In this document: in pieces, positions 9,359-18,397 of the stretch | Layout of the letters: each line of letters begins with the position of its first letter | Numbering within the stretch: position 1 is the stretch's first letter | Origin: Kitasatospora phosalacinea | Lineage (GTDB): Bacteria; Actinomycetota; Actinomycetes; Streptomycetales; Streptomycetaceae | DNA: 64,000 nucleotides | NCBI RefSeq assembly: GCF_000716545.1 | Contig: NZ_JNWZ01000059.1 | Coordinates: 20,260-84,259 of the forward strand | Direction: 5' to 3' | The notes under the pieces: model-generated | The model's database searches: none | What the model saw: only the letters and a program-made list of their open reading frames with translations | Told to the model about the DNA's origin: nothing | Translations under genes and position numbers: made by a program

Positions 9359-10633
9359 CTAGGGCCGCCGACCGCCGGGGCGCCAGGGCCGCCCGCCCGG
9401 CTTCCGCCGCGAGGGCGGCTGCCCGGCGGCGCGCCGGGACGGCGGAACGGACGCCGACGGGACGGCGGGGGCACGGCGGGAGCCTCCGTCCGGGGCGCCC
9501 GCGGGCTTCCGGCCGGGGCGGCGGGGGCCGGGGCCGGGGAGCGACTGGCGGTAGAGGACGGCCAGTTCGGTGGCGATGCGGGCGATGTCGTAGTGGGCGA
9601 CGGCCGGGGGGACCGGGAAGGGGCCGGGGCGGATGGTGGCGAGGAGGGCCAACTCGCGGGCGTAGGGCTCGGGTTCGGAGGGGAGCAGGCGGGCCTGGGG
9701 GGCGGCGTCCGGGGGGAGTTCGGCGAGGGCCGGGCAGGCCGAGTGCAGCAGGGGGAGGCCGGCGGCCAGGCCCTCCAGGGCGGCGAGGCCGAAGGTCTCC
9801 TCGCGGGAGGGGGAGACCAGCGCGTCCACGGCGGTGAGCAGTTCGGGCACGTCGTCGCGTTCACCGGTGAGCACCAGGCGGTCGCGGACGCCGAGTTCGG
9901 CGGCCCGGTCGAGCAGGGCGGCCCGTTCGGGGCCCTCGCCGATCAGCAGCAGCCGGGCGTCGGGGAGCCGGACCAGTGCCTCCAGCGGCACGTGGAAGCG
10001 TTTGCCCGGCACCAGCCGGCCGACCGCGCCGATCACGAACACACCGATCGGCAGGCCGAGTTGGGCGCGCAGCCGGCCGCGGTGGGCGGCCCGGACGGCG
10101 GGGGTGAAGCGGTAGCGGGCGGCGTCCACGCCGTTGGGCAGCAGACGGACGCGGTCGGCGGGCACGCCCCATTCGCCGAGGACGCCGGCGACCTGGCCGG
10201 AGACCGCGAGCGTGGTGGTGCCGAGCCGCTCGGCGCCCAGGTAGAGCGCCTTGACGCCGCGCGAGGTGGGGCGGCCCTCGATCACCCCGGACTGCAGCGA
10301 GTGCTCGGTGGCGATCACGGTGCGGACGCCGGCCAGCCGGGCGGCGAGGCGGCCGTACAGCATGGCCCGGTACAGGTGGGTGTGGACCAGGTCGTAGCGG
10401 CCGGCCCGGATCAGCCGGGTGAGCCGGGGCAGCACGCCGAGGTCGCGGTTGCCGCGCATGTCGAGGTGGTGGACGGTGAAGCCGTCGGCGCGCAGTTCGC
10501 GGGCGACCGCGCCCGGGTTGGTCAGGGCGGCCACCTCGTGCTCCTGGTCCTCGGGCAGGTGCCGCAGCAGGAGGGCGAGTTGGCGCTCGGCTCCGCCCGC
10601 GTGCAGGCCGGTGACCACGTGCAGGACTCTCAT
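9359..10633 (-). CDS. GT4 family glycosyltransferase with basic tail
   Basis: A 424-residue GT-B glycosyltransferase. The N-terminal acceptor domain begins MRVLHVVTGLHAGGAERQL, the GGAE motif seen in many GT4 enzymes. The C-terminal donor domain has GAVGRLVPGKRF, LIGEGPER and the retaining-enzyme motif SPSREETFGLAALEGLAAG (E-x7-E region). It presumably adds a sugar from a nucleotide-sugar donor to the lipid-linked repeat unit. About 60 residues at the C-terminus (after LYRQSLPG) are Arg/Pro/Gly-rich, predicted disordered, and absent from most relatives I know. The ATG overlaps the deacetylase stop (ATGA). Confidence 0.85.
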   Translation of the reverse strand: MRVLHVVTGLHAGGAERQLALLLRHLPEDQEHEVAALTNPGAVARELRADGFTVHHLDMRGNRDLGVLPRLTRLIRAGRYDLVHTHLYRAMLYGRLAARLAGVRTVIATEHSLQSGVIEGRPTSRGVKALYLGAERLGTTTLAVSGQVAGVLGEWGVPADRVRLLPNGVDAARYRFTPAVRAAHRGRLRAQLGLPIGVFVIGAVGRLVPGKRFHVPLEALVRLPDARLLLIGEGPERAALLDRAAELGVRDRLVLTGERDDVPELLTAVDALVSPSREETFGLAALEGLAAGLPLLHSACPALAELPPDAAPQARLLPSEPEPYARELALLATIRPGPFPVPPAVAHYDIARIATELAVLYRQSLPGPGPRRPGRKPAGAPDGGSRRAPAVPSASVPPSRRAAGQPPSRRKPGGRPWRPGGRRP

Positions 10634-11430
10634 CGGGGCTCTCCCGCGGCGGCCTTCGGCAGCTGCTTCGGCGGGGCCCAGCGCAGCCCGGTCACGGCCT
10701 CCCGCCAGCGGTGCCGGCCGTGTTTGGCGCGCAGCCGCCAGGCACCGTCCCGGTCGCCGACGTAGCAGCGCGGCAGGGCGTGCCGGCCGGTCAGCCAGGA
10801 GTGGTCGATGGCGCAGGCGTAGTCGTACCCGGCGTCCTGGACGGCGCGGGTCGCGGGCAGGTCGACCGCGCCGTAGGGGTAGCAGAAGCCGGTGACCGGG
10901 CCGCCGAGCAGGTCCTCCAGGGCCCGCCGACTGTCCGCCGTCTGGCGTTCCAGGGCGGCCGGGGAGAGCCCGGGCAGGGCCTGGTGGCCGAGGCCGTGCG
11001 AGCCGATCTCCCAACCGGAGCCCGCGAGTTCGACCACCTGCTGGACGGTCAGCAGCTTCTTGCGCGGCCCCTCGGCGTCCCAGTCGTTCTCCCGGCCGAG
11101 CAGGTCGGGGACGACGTACGCGGTGGCGGTGAAGCCGTACTCGCGCAGCACCGGGACGGCGTGCCGGGCGAAGTCCGCGTAGCCGTCGTCGAAGGTCAGG
11201 CCGACCAGCCGGGACTCCCGGCCGCGGGCCTGCGCGGCCAGCAGTTCGCGGACGCTGACGCCGCGCCGGCCGGTGCGGTGCAGCCAGTCCATCTGCTCGG
11301 CGAAGCGGTCGGGGCTGACGGTGAGCAGGTACGGGTCCTCGTCCTCCTCGGCCACCGAGTGGTACATCAGGATCCAGGGCGCGAGCCTGGGGGTGAGCGC
11401 CTGGGCCGGCAGGCGGGGATCAGCGGCCAT
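10630..11430 (-). CDS. Polysaccharide deacetylase (CE4, NodB-like)
   Basis: A 266-residue NodB-homology protein. LTFDDGY carries the catalytic-base aspartate and the metal-binding aspartate, GSHGLGH supplies the two metal histidines, and FCYPYG follows. ILMYHSV near the N-terminus is typical of the family. There is no signal peptide, so it may act in the cytoplasm on an N-acetylhexosamine lipid intermediate; bacterial homologues in EPS loci de-N-acetylate sugars. It overlaps the flippase gene by 11 bases upstream and the GT4 gene by four bases downstream. Confidence 0.85.
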   Translation of the reverse strand: MAADPRLPAQALTPRLAPWILMYHSVAEEDEDPYLLTVSPDRFAEQMDWLHRTGRRGVSVRELLAAQARGRESRLVGLTFDDGYADFARHAVPVLREYGFTATAYVVPDLLGRENDWDAEGPRKKLLTVQQVVELAGSGWEIGSHGLGHQALPGLSPAALERQTADSRRALEDLLGGPVTGFCYPYGAVDLPATRAVQDAGYDYACAIDHSWLTGRHALPRCYVGDRDGAWRLRAKHGRHRWREAVTGLRWAPPKQLPKAAAGEPR

Positions 11431-13219
11431 GCGGCTTCCCTTCGGCGACGGTGGACGGGACGTCGGCGGACGGAGCGTCCGCGAGCTGTGCGCCGGCGGG
11501 CCGCCGGCCGCGGGAGCGGGCCAGCAGGCCGAGCACCGGGCGGCGCACCTCGGCGGCGCCGAACAGCGCGCCGAGGACGGCGAAGACCAGCAGGACGGTG
11601 GCGCCGCCGAGCAGCGCGGCGGGCAGCGGCCCGTCCGCCGTCCGGGTGGCCAGCCAGCCGAGCGCGGCGGCGGCGACGGCGGCGGCCAGCAGCCTGGCCT
11701 GGCCGCCGAGGACCAGGGGCAGCCGGAGCGCGACGCCGCGCAGCATCAGGCCGCGCAGCAGCAGCGCCGCGGTGGTGGTGATGCCCGCGGCGTTGCCCGC
11801 GGCCAGGCCGAGCGCGCCGAAGTCCGGGGCGGCGCCGACGCCGACGGCGACGGTGACGGCCAGGCCGAGCAGCATCGCGCCGACCGGGTACCAGTCCGGC
11901 CAGGTGACCCGGTCGCCCTCGGCGCGCGGGGCGTCGGCGCGGCGCACCACCGGGCGGACGCAGAAGTACGGCCGGACCATCACGCCGATCATCGCCTGCG
12001 CGGGCAGCCCGAAGGAGTAGACCCGGATCAGGGCGGCGGTGGCGGAGGTGTCGGCCGGGCCGAACGCGCCGCGCTCGAACAGCAGGGCGACCAGCGCGGG
12101 GGCGCAGGCCATCAGGAAGGCGGTGCCGAGCAGCACCAGCGCGGTGGCCTGCCCGATGTCCTTCTCGACCCGGTCGCGGGCCGCCGTGAAGTCTCCGGCG
12201 GCCATCGCCCGGGCCACCACCGGGAAGGTCACGGTGACGATCAGGATCGCCGAGGTCATCGCCAACTGGCTGACCTTCGCCGCGTAGTTGAGGTGCGAGA
12301 TGGTGCCGGGCGGCAGGCCGGAGCCGAGGTAGCGCTCGATGAACACCTGGGCCTGCCGGGTCAGCGTGAACGCGGCGACCGGCAGCAGCACCAGCGGGAT
12401 CAGCACCAGCCGGCGGGCCGAGCCCCGGCGCAGCCCGCGCCGCCGCCCGCCGGAGCGCAGCCGGCGGGCGAACGGCAGTAGCAGCACGCCGGCCATCAGC
12501 GCGCTGCCGACCGCGACGCCGATCGCCGCGGAGCGCACCCCGAGCAACCGGTGGCCGCTGAGCAGCAGCGCCAGGATGCCCAGGTTGTACATCACGTAGA
12601 TGACGGCGGGCGCGGTGAAGGAGTGCAGGGCGCGCAGCGCGGAGGCCAGGTACCCGGCGACGCCGAACGGCAGGATGGTGAGCGCGGTGATCCGGGTGCA
12701 GGCGACGGCGAGCCGCGGGTCGGCCAGGCCGGGGGCGAGCAGGTCGACCAGCCGGGGCGCGCCGAGGGCGACGGCGCCGGAGAGGGTGCACAGTGCGAGC
12801 AGCAGCCAGGGCAGCGTGGAGCGGGTCAACTGCCGCACCGGGTCCGGCCCGTGGGGGCGCTCCTCGCGCAGCACCAGGGCCAGGCTGAAGGCCGGGACCA
12901 TCAGGAACGCCATCGCGTCCTCGATCAGCAGCGGCGCGGCGGTCTCCGGGACCGTCCAGGCGACCAGGAAGGCGTCGGTGCCCTGGTTGGCGCCGAAGTA
13001 GCGGGCCAGCAGCAGGTCGCGGAGCAGGCCGAGGGCGGAGCCGGCCGCGCTGAGCAGCGCGGTGACGCCGAACGCCTTGGCCAGGAAGCCGCGTCGGGCC
13101 GGTTCGTCGCTCGCGCGCGGGGCGGGGACGGCGACGGCGGAGGCCGCGGCGGGGGCGGTCTCGACGACGGCGGTCTCGACGGCGGTGGCGGGCCGGGCCA
13201 CCGGCTGGTCTGTGGTCAT
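11420..13219 (-). CDS. MurJ/MviN-like lipid flippase of EPS locus
   Basis: A 599-residue polytopic membrane protein with about 14 hydrophobic helices. MurJ-family features include SALGLLRDLLLARYFGANQGTDAF and TVPETAAPLLIEDA near the N-terminus. A disordered Ala/Val-rich leader and an Arg-rich tail flank the core. Given its place between polymerase and transferase genes, I infer that it flips the lipid-linked repeat unit (a Wzx role) rather than lipid II; the chromosome would be expected to carry a separate essential murJ. Its ATG overlaps the polymerase stop (ATGA). Confidence 0.8.
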   Translation of the reverse strand: MTTDQPVARPATAVETAVVETAPAAASAVAVPAPRASDEPARRGFLAKAFGVTALLSAAGSALGLLRDLLLARYFGANQGTDAFLVAWTVPETAAPLLIEDAMAFLMVPAFSLALVLREERPHGPDPVRQLTRSTLPWLLLALCTLSGAVALGAPRLVDLLAPGLADPRLAVACTRITALTILPFGVAGYLASALRALHSFTAPAVIYVMYNLGILALLLSGHRLLGVRSAAIGVAVGSALMAGVLLLPFARRLRSGGRRRGLRRGSARRLVLIPLVLLPVAAFTLTRQAQVFIERYLGSGLPPGTISHLNYAAKVSQLAMTSAILIVTVTFPVVARAMAAGDFTAARDRVEKDIGQATALVLLGTAFLMACAPALVALLFERGAFGPADTSATAALIRVYSFGLPAQAMIGVMVRPYFCVRPVVRRADAPRAEGDRVTWPDWYPVGAMLLGLAVTVAVGVGAAPDFGALGLAAGNAAGITTTAALLLRGLMLRGVALRLPLVLGGQARLLAAAVAAAALGWLATRTADGPLPAALLGGATVLLVFAVLGALFGAAEVRRPVLGLLARSRGRRPAGAQLADAPSADVPSTVAEGKPHGR

Positions 13220-14538
13220 GCGCCGTCCGCTTCGCGGGAGTCGGGGCGGGGGAAGGCGGTACGGGCGGCCAGGCCGAGCACCACGGAGGTCAGCACGGTG
13301 GTGGTGCCGCCGATGTCGGCGTAGAGGAAGTCCCAGAGCACCCAGCTGAGCAGGGCGAGCGCGGCCAGGCCGGGGCCGGCGGCGCGGCGCAGGCAGCCGA
13401 GCAGCAGGGCGAGGAACAGCGCGAGGTAGGCGATGACGCCGAGCAGGCCCTGCTCGCTGAGCACCAGGAAGTACATGTTGTGCGGGGAGAGCAGCGGTTC
13501 GCGCTGGAAGCCGATGGTGGGGTCGGCGGCGTCGCTGCCGGAGGAGAGCCGCAGCGGGGCGTGGCTGTCGCGCAGTTGCTGGAAGGCCTTCGGGCCGGCG
13601 CCGGTCATCGGGTGGTCCTGCCAGATCCGGCCGGCGGTGGCCCACAGGTCGTAGCGGTCGGAGACCGACTGGTCGGGGGCGGCGGAGACCGAGCCGATCG
13701 AGCCGAGCCGCTCGGTGACGCCGGAGGCGCCGAGGCCGAGCCCGCCGACCAGCACCACCGCCGCGGCGGCGGCGATCAGCACGCCCTTGACGGCGAGCCG
13801 GGCGTCGGCGCGCAGCAGCAGCACGCCGGCGGCGACGGCGGTGGCGATCCAGCTGCCCCGGCTGAAGGAGACCGCCAGCGGGAAGGCCAGGAACGCGGCG
13901 CTCGCCCACATCGCGCGGCGCAGCACCCGGCTGCCGCCGGGGCGGCGTTCGGCGAGCGCCAGTCCGAGGGCGGCCAGCACCCCGTACGAGACGACGGTGG
14001 ACATCGCCATGACGTCGAGGGCGCCGAAGGTGCCGACGGCACGGATCGGCTGGCCGGTGTAGGAGGCGCCGGTGCGGGTGAGGTACTGGTTCGCGCCGAC
14101 CGCGCCCTCGATCAGGGCGGCCAGTACGAAGGAGCCGAGCACCAGCCGCCGGTCGCGGGTGTCGCGGACGGCGAGCAGCACCGCGGCGGGGACGAGCACG
14201 AAGATCTGCACCAGCCGGACGAAGCCGGTGACGCTGCTCGCCGGGTCGATGGAGTGCAGGGTGGCGACGGCGGCGGCCAGCACGACGCCGCCGAGCAGCG
14301 CGCAGACGGCCGGGTCGAGCCGGGGCAGCCGGCCGCGCAGCAGGTCGAGGGCGATCAGCCCGACCAGGGCCAGCGAGGCGAGGTCGGCCGGGGTGACGTG
14401 CACGGACGCGGAGACGTCCTTCTCCCCCGCCGGCACGCACACCAGCAGCACGGTGGCCGCCGCGAGCCAGCTCGGCCGGGCCGGTACTATCCTGGCCAAC
14501 CGCTGTGCCGGGTGCGGAAGTTGGAGTGCGATGGCCAT
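13216..14538 (-). CDS. O-antigen ligase/Wzy-like polymerase
   Basis: A 440-residue membrane protein with about 11-12 predicted helices and one large extracytoplasmic loop. That loop holds the motif typical of Wzy/WaaL proteins: DRYDLWATAGRIWQDHPMTGAGP and PHNMYFLVLSEQGLLG with its conserved histidine. It is likely the polymerase joining repeat units outside the membrane; ligation to another acceptor is the alternative. It starts four bases after the phosphoglycosyltransferase stop and overlaps the flippase start. Confidence 0.8.
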   Translation of the reverse strand: MAIALQLPHPAQRLARIVPARPSWLAAATVLLVCVPAGEKDVSASVHVTPADLASLALVGLIALDLLRGRLPRLDPAVCALLGGVVLAAAVATLHSIDPASSVTGFVRLVQIFVLVPAAVLLAVRDTRDRRLVLGSFVLAALIEGAVGANQYLTRTGASYTGQPIRAVGTFGALDVMAMSTVVSYGVLAALGLALAERRPGGSRVLRRAMWASAAFLAFPLAVSFSRGSWIATAVAAGVLLLRADARLAVKGVLIAAAAAVVLVGGLGLGASGVTERLGSIGSVSAAPDQSVSDRYDLWATAGRIWQDHPMTGAGPKAFQQLRDSHAPLRLSSGSDAADPTIGFQREPLLSPHNMYFLVLSEQGLLGVIAYLALFLALLLGCLRRAAGPGLAALALLSWVLWDFLYADIGGTTTVLTSVVLGLAARTAFPRPDSREADGA

Positions 14539-14542
14539 GGGT

Positions 14543-16090
14543 TCAGCTCCCGTCCGGGCGGACCACCAGGGCGACGGTGCGGAGCAGGATCTTGGCGTCC
14601 CCCCACAGGCTCCAGCCCTCGATGTAGCGGTTGTCGAAGCGCGCCCGGTCCTCGATCGAGGTGTCCCCGCGCAGGCCGTTGACCTGGGCCAGGCCGGTCA
14701 GCCCGACCGGGACGCGGTGCCGGTCGGCGTACTCGGGGTACGCCTGGCCGAAGCGCATGACGAAGTACGGGCGTTCGGGGCGCGGGCCGACCAGGCTCAT
14801 GTCGCCGCGCAGCACGTTCCACAGCTGCGGCAGCTCGTCCAGCGAGGTCTTGCGCAGGAACTTGCCGATGGCGCCCATCCGGTGGTCCTGCGCGATGTTC
14901 CAGCGGGTGGCCGACTCGTGCTCGCTGGAGGGGCGCAGGGTGCGGAACTTGAGGACGGTGAAGACCCGGCCGTCCAGGCCGGTGCGCTGCTGGCGGAAGA
15001 GCACGTCCGGGCCGGTGTCCCAGCGCACCGCGAGGGCGCAGGCGGCCAGCAACGGGGAGACCAGCAGCAGGCCGAGGCCGGCCGAGAGGATGTCGAAGCC
15101 GCGCTTGACGATCCAGCCGCCGCGCCGCATCGCGGGGGCGCCCAGGCGCAGGCAGGGGAAGCCCCACAGGTGGTCGCCCGCGCCCTGGACGGAGTCGAAC
15201 TCGCGGGCGCCGGGCACCAGCCAGACCTGGCAGCCGAGCCGGGCGGCGTGCCGCAGCGCGGCCAGCGTCTCGGCCTCGTCGGCGGCGCCGGCGGTGGCCA
15301 GCACGTGGTGGATCCGGTAGCGGCGCAGCACCCGGCCGAGCACCTCGCGGCCGCCGAGCACCGGCAGCGGGTCGCCGGGCGGCAGCAGCACCGGGTCGGG
15401 GTCGAGGTAGCCGACCGGGCGCAGGCCGTACTCGGGGCGGGCGGTGAGCACCGCAGCGATCCGCTGGCCGAGTTCGCCGGCGCCGAGGATCAGCACCGGG
15501 CTGGGACGGCGGCGGCGGGAGCGGCGGGTGAGGTGGTGGACGAGGGTCCGGCCGAGGGCGGCCAGCGGCAGCACCAGCAGCAGCAGGGTGAGCAGCCGCA
15601 GCGGGCTGACCGGACCGAGGTCGGTCCAGCGGCCGGCCAGGCAGGCGTCGGCGGTGATCGCGAAGGCGGTGGCGACGGCGGCGCGGGCGGCCAGCGCGGG
15701 CAGTTCGTCGAGCGCGGACAGGCTGAGCCGGCTGCGGTAGAGGCCGCCGGCCAGGTTGAGCGGGAGCAGGGCGGGCAGCAGCAGGGCGGCGGTGGAGACC
15801 GGGCGGGCGTCGGCGGGGGTGGTGGCGGCCGCGGCCAGGGCGACGGCGAACGCGTCGGCGGTGGCCAGGGAGAGCGGCAGGGCGACCCGAGAGGGCAGTC
15901 GGCTGCGGTGCCGGCCGGCGCCGTACGAGGCCCGGGGCGCGGCGGCCCTGGGCTTCGGCCGGCTCTTCGGCCGGCTCTTCGGCCGGTCGAGCAGGCCGGT
16001 GCCGGGGCGGCCGTCCGGCCGGGTGGCGCGGCGGCCGGGGCCCGTCAGCGTTCTCCCCGGTCGCGGCACGCTCTCGTGGTCAATGGTCAT
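14543..16090 (-). CDS. Polyprenyl glycosylphosphotransferase (EPS initiating enzyme)
   Basis: A 515-residue WbaP/CpsE-type enzyme that transfers a sugar phosphate to undecaprenyl phosphate, the first step of the pathway. Several hydrophobic helices (about residues 60-190) are followed by a CoA-binding-like domain (VLILGAGELGQRIAAVL). The C-terminal bacterial sugar transferase domain has KRGFDILSAGLGL, LKFRTLR, the catalytic-type DELPQLWNVLRGDMSLVGPR and VPVGLTGLAQVNG. It is the first gene of the seven-gene minus-strand operon. ATG at 16090 is chosen with GGGGAG about 11 bases upstream; an in-frame TTG at 16126 is possible. Confidence 0.9.
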   Translation of the reverse strand: MTIDHESVPRPGRTLTGPGRRATRPDGRPGTGLLDRPKSRPKSRPKPRAAAPRASYGAGRHRSRLPSRVALPLSLATADAFAVALAAAATTPADARPVSTAALLLPALLPLNLAGGLYRSRLSLSALDELPALAARAAVATAFAITADACLAGRWTDLGPVSPLRLLTLLLLVLPLAALGRTLVHHLTRRSRRRRPSPVLILGAGELGQRIAAVLTARPEYGLRPVGYLDPDPVLLPPGDPLPVLGGREVLGRVLRRYRIHHVLATAGAADEAETLAALRHAARLGCQVWLVPGAREFDSVQGAGDHLWGFPCLRLGAPAMRRGGWIVKRGFDILSAGLGLLLVSPLLAACALAVRWDTGPDVLFRQQRTGLDGRVFTVLKFRTLRPSSEHESATRWNIAQDHRMGAIGKFLRKTSLDELPQLWNVLRGDMSLVGPRPERPYFVMRFGQAYPEYADRHRVPVGLTGLAQVNGLRGDTSIEDRARFDNRYIEGWSLWGDAKILLRTVALVVRPDGS

Positions 16091-16385
16091 CAGCGCACGA
16101 ACTCCCCTGCTGTGTACCCGCCGCAACCGGGCAGCCGGACCGGACGCGCACCGGCTCGGCGCCCCGGCTCGGTGGACGCGGTCCAGGTAAGCACCTGCTG
16201 CCGTGAAAGGCGGTCGACCATTTCTCTACCGAAAATGGAGACGAAGCAGGCAAAATCAGACATTACCGAACGCCGACCGGCACGCAGGGGGCTGACATGC
16301 CATTTCATTCCACCCGCCCAATAATCAGACTTTCAGGAAAGAAGGCCGCACCTGCGCGGGCGGGCGTTCACGGCCTGACAAACGA
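16091..16385 (-). promoter_or_regulatory. Upstream region of the EPS operon
   Basis: A 295-base stretch that is clearly richer in A and T than the flanking genes, consistent with the promoter and operator region of the operon starting at 16090. It contains an inverted repeat CCATTT (16218-16223) and AAATGG (16233-16238) with a nine-base spacer, a possible regulator site. A 72-codon frame (16090-16308) lacks coding character. Confidence 0.45.
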
Positions 16386-17549
16386 TCAGGACTGCTGCGG
16401 GACACGGCCCGCACGGCCCACCGGCACCGTCCCGCTCCGAACGATCGTCCGGTAGACCGCCGCCACCTGCTGGATCACGCCGCGAATATCGTGATGATCT
16501 GCCATGTGTGACCGGGCCAGGACCCCGCGCCTTTCGCACTCGATCCGGTCGCCCAGGAATTCGACCAGCCGTTCGGCCATCGCTCCGGGATTCTCCGGCG
16601 GCACCACCGCGCGCTCCCGCTCCCCCGGCGGCAGGCACTCCCGGGCCCCCGGCACGTCGGTCAGCAGCACCGGTCGGCCGCAGGCCATCGCCTCCAGCGG
16701 GGCCAGCGCCATCCCCTCCCAGCGCGAGGGCAGCACCGCCAGGTCGGCCGCCGCCAGCCACAGCCGCGGGTCCGCCACGTCGCCCACCATCCGCACCCGG
16801 GACGGGTCCGGCAGGGAGCGCACCCGCTCGGCCAGCGCCCCCGCGTCCGGGCCGCCGCCCACCAGCACCAGCCGGGCCGCCGGGAGGGCCGACTGCACCC
16901 TCGTCCAGGCGTCCAGCAGCACGTCCTGGCCCTTCTGCCGGCACAGCCGCCCCACGCACACCGCCAGCGGGTCGGCCTGGTCCAGGCCCAGGGTCATCCG
17001 GGCGGCCCGCCGGGACGCCGGGTCGGCGGGCGCGAAGTGCTCCAGGTCGACGCCGTTGGGCACCACCCGCCAGTCGGCGATCAGCCCGGCGTCCTCGCCG
17101 TCCCACCGCTCCCGCTCGCTGACGCACAGCACGGTGCGGGCCCAGCGGGTGGCGTGCCGCTCCCAGCGCAGGCTGGCCCGGGCCAGCGCGCCGTCCACCG
17201 CCGCGAACGACCAGGCGTGCGGCTGGAACACGGTCGGCGGGGTGCCGCGGGCCGCCAGCCGGCCGGCCAGCCCGGCCTTGGCGCTGTGCAGGTGCAGCAC
17301 GTCCGGCGCGGCGCGGCGGATGATCCGGCGCAGCCGCCAGGCCTCCCGGGCGACACCCGCGCCGGGCGAGCGTTCGGCGGGCCAGTCCAGCACCCGGGCG
17401 CCGGCCGCGGCCGCCTCGCGGGCGAGCCGGCCACCGGGGGGGCACGCCACCAGGACCCGGCACCCGGCCGCGCGCTGCCCGCGCACCAGGTCCACCACCA
17501 CCCGGGCCACCCCGCCGTCGACCGGCTGGGACACATGAAGGATCGTCAT
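16386..17549 (-). CDS. GT4 family glycosyltransferase
   Basis: A 387-residue GT-B enzyme. It starts MTILHVSQPVDGGVARVV, the DGGVAR loop being typical of GT4, and the acceptor domain includes DVLHLHSAKAGLAG. The donor domain has VGRLCRQKGQDVLLDAW, LVGGGPD and LPSRWEGMALAPLEAMACG with the E-x7-E pair. It lies upstream of the EPS operon on the same strand but is separated from it by the 295-base regulatory region, so it is probably transcribed on its own and supplies another sugar of the repeat unit. ATG at 17549 is preferred; an in-frame GTG two codons earlier is equally possible. Confidence 0.85.
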   Translation of the reverse strand: MTILHVSQPVDGGVARVVVDLVRGQRAAGCRVLVACPPGGRLAREAAAAGARVLDWPAERSPGAGVAREAWRLRRIIRRAAPDVLHLHSAKAGLAGRLAARGTPPTVFQPHAWSFAAVDGALARASLRWERHATRWARTVLCVSERERWDGEDAGLIADWRVVPNGVDLEHFAPADPASRRAARMTLGLDQADPLAVCVGRLCRQKGQDVLLDAWTRVQSALPAARLVLVGGGPDAGALAERVRSLPDPSRVRMVGDVADPRLWLAAADLAVLPSRWEGMALAPLEAMACGRPVLLTDVPGARECLPPGERERAVVPPENPGAMAERLVEFLGDRIECERRGVLARSHMADHHDIRGVIQQVAAVYRTIVRSGTVPVGRAGRVPQQS

Positions 17550-17620
17550 CTGCACGGCCCGGAGCCTAAGTTGACGACACCCCCCGCCCGGGCCCGCTTC
17601 ACCCGTCCCGGGGAAGCCAA

Positions 17621-17652
17621 ACACCCGTACGGATGACGCGCCGTACGGGTGT
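17621..17652 (-). terminator. Hairpin terminator after the SRPBCC gene
   Basis: Perfect 12-bp stem ACACCCGTACGG / CCGTACGGGTGT with an eight-base loop, just downstream of the minus-strand stop at 17681. Confidence 0.65.
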
Positions 17653-17680
17653 CCTAGTGCCTCGGGGGGCGATCAGCCGG

Positions 17681-18121
17681 TCAGCCGAGCGCCGTCGCCA
17701 GGTTGGCCAGCACCTGGTCGTGGATCCCGTTCAGGCCCTTGGGCGCGAACCTCCGCTCGAAGAAGCCGCCGATCCCGCCGGCGCCCGTCCAGCTCGCCTC
17801 CACGGTGACCCGGCTGCCGCCCTCGCCGGCCGACGACACCGTCCAGGTGATCACCATCGAGGAGTTGGCGTCCGTCTCCACCAGCTTCTCCGGGCTGGGC
17901 GCCGACACCGTGAACAGGCAGTCCCGCACCCGGCTCTCGGTCGCCCGCAGCTTCCAGTGCACCTGCGTCCCGGCCCCCCGGCCACCGGCCCGCACCTCGT
18001 ACTCGCTGTACTGCGCGGGCAGCAACTTCGGCCGGGTCACCTCGTAGTCGGCCAGCGCCTCGTACACCCGCGCCGGGTCGGCCCCGTACGTCCGCTCGGT
18101 GGTGGCGTGCACCTTGCCCAT
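17681..18121 (-). CDS. SRPBCC family protein (START/polyketide-cyclase-like fold)
   Basis: A 146-residue protein fitting the helix-grip SRPBCC fold: TTERTYGADPARVYEALADYEV at the start, ITWTVSSAGEGGSRVTVEASW in the beta-sheet and the closing helix GLNGIHDQVLANLATAL. Such proteins bind small hydrophobic ligands; some are cyclases or aromatases, but nothing here points to a biosynthetic cluster. GAGGAGA lies close to the ATG at 18121. It is divergent from the HipA-like gene with 276 bases between. Confidence 0.75.
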   Translation of the reverse strand: MGKVHATTERTYGADPARVYEALADYEVTRPKLLPAQYSEYEVRAGGRGAGTQVHWKLRATESRVRDCLFTVSAPSPEKLVETDANSSMVITWTVSSAGEGGSRVTVEASWTGAGGIGGFFERRFAPKGLNGIHDQVLANLATALG

Positions 18122-18397
18122 CGCTTCACATCTCCTCGGTCGGCTGCTCGACGGTCGGCCCCACCCAATCACCGCCCCGACCGCCCGCCAAACCGGGGGC
18201 GGCGGCACCGCCTCCTACCAGGGGGCAGGAGGGCGGCCCGCTACAGCGCTGGTTGCAGCGGAAGACCGACCCGGGAGGGGACGGCGGCCCGCCGCGTCCG
18301 CACCAGCGTGGAGAGCGGGTCGGCCGGCGTCCGGGTCGCGGGCGCCCCGGCGCCGTTCCCGCGCCCCGGCTCCCCGGCCCCGCGTTAGGGTGGGCGG

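Noticed and set aside
16090..16308. 72-codon minus-strand frame in the EPS upstream region
   Set aside because: It has mixed codon use, no ribosome binding site and lies in the AT-richer promoter region.
17681..18121. SRPBCC protein as part of a polyketide cluster
   Set aside because: No ketosynthase, carrier protein or tailoring gene lies nearby; the fold alone does not justify it.
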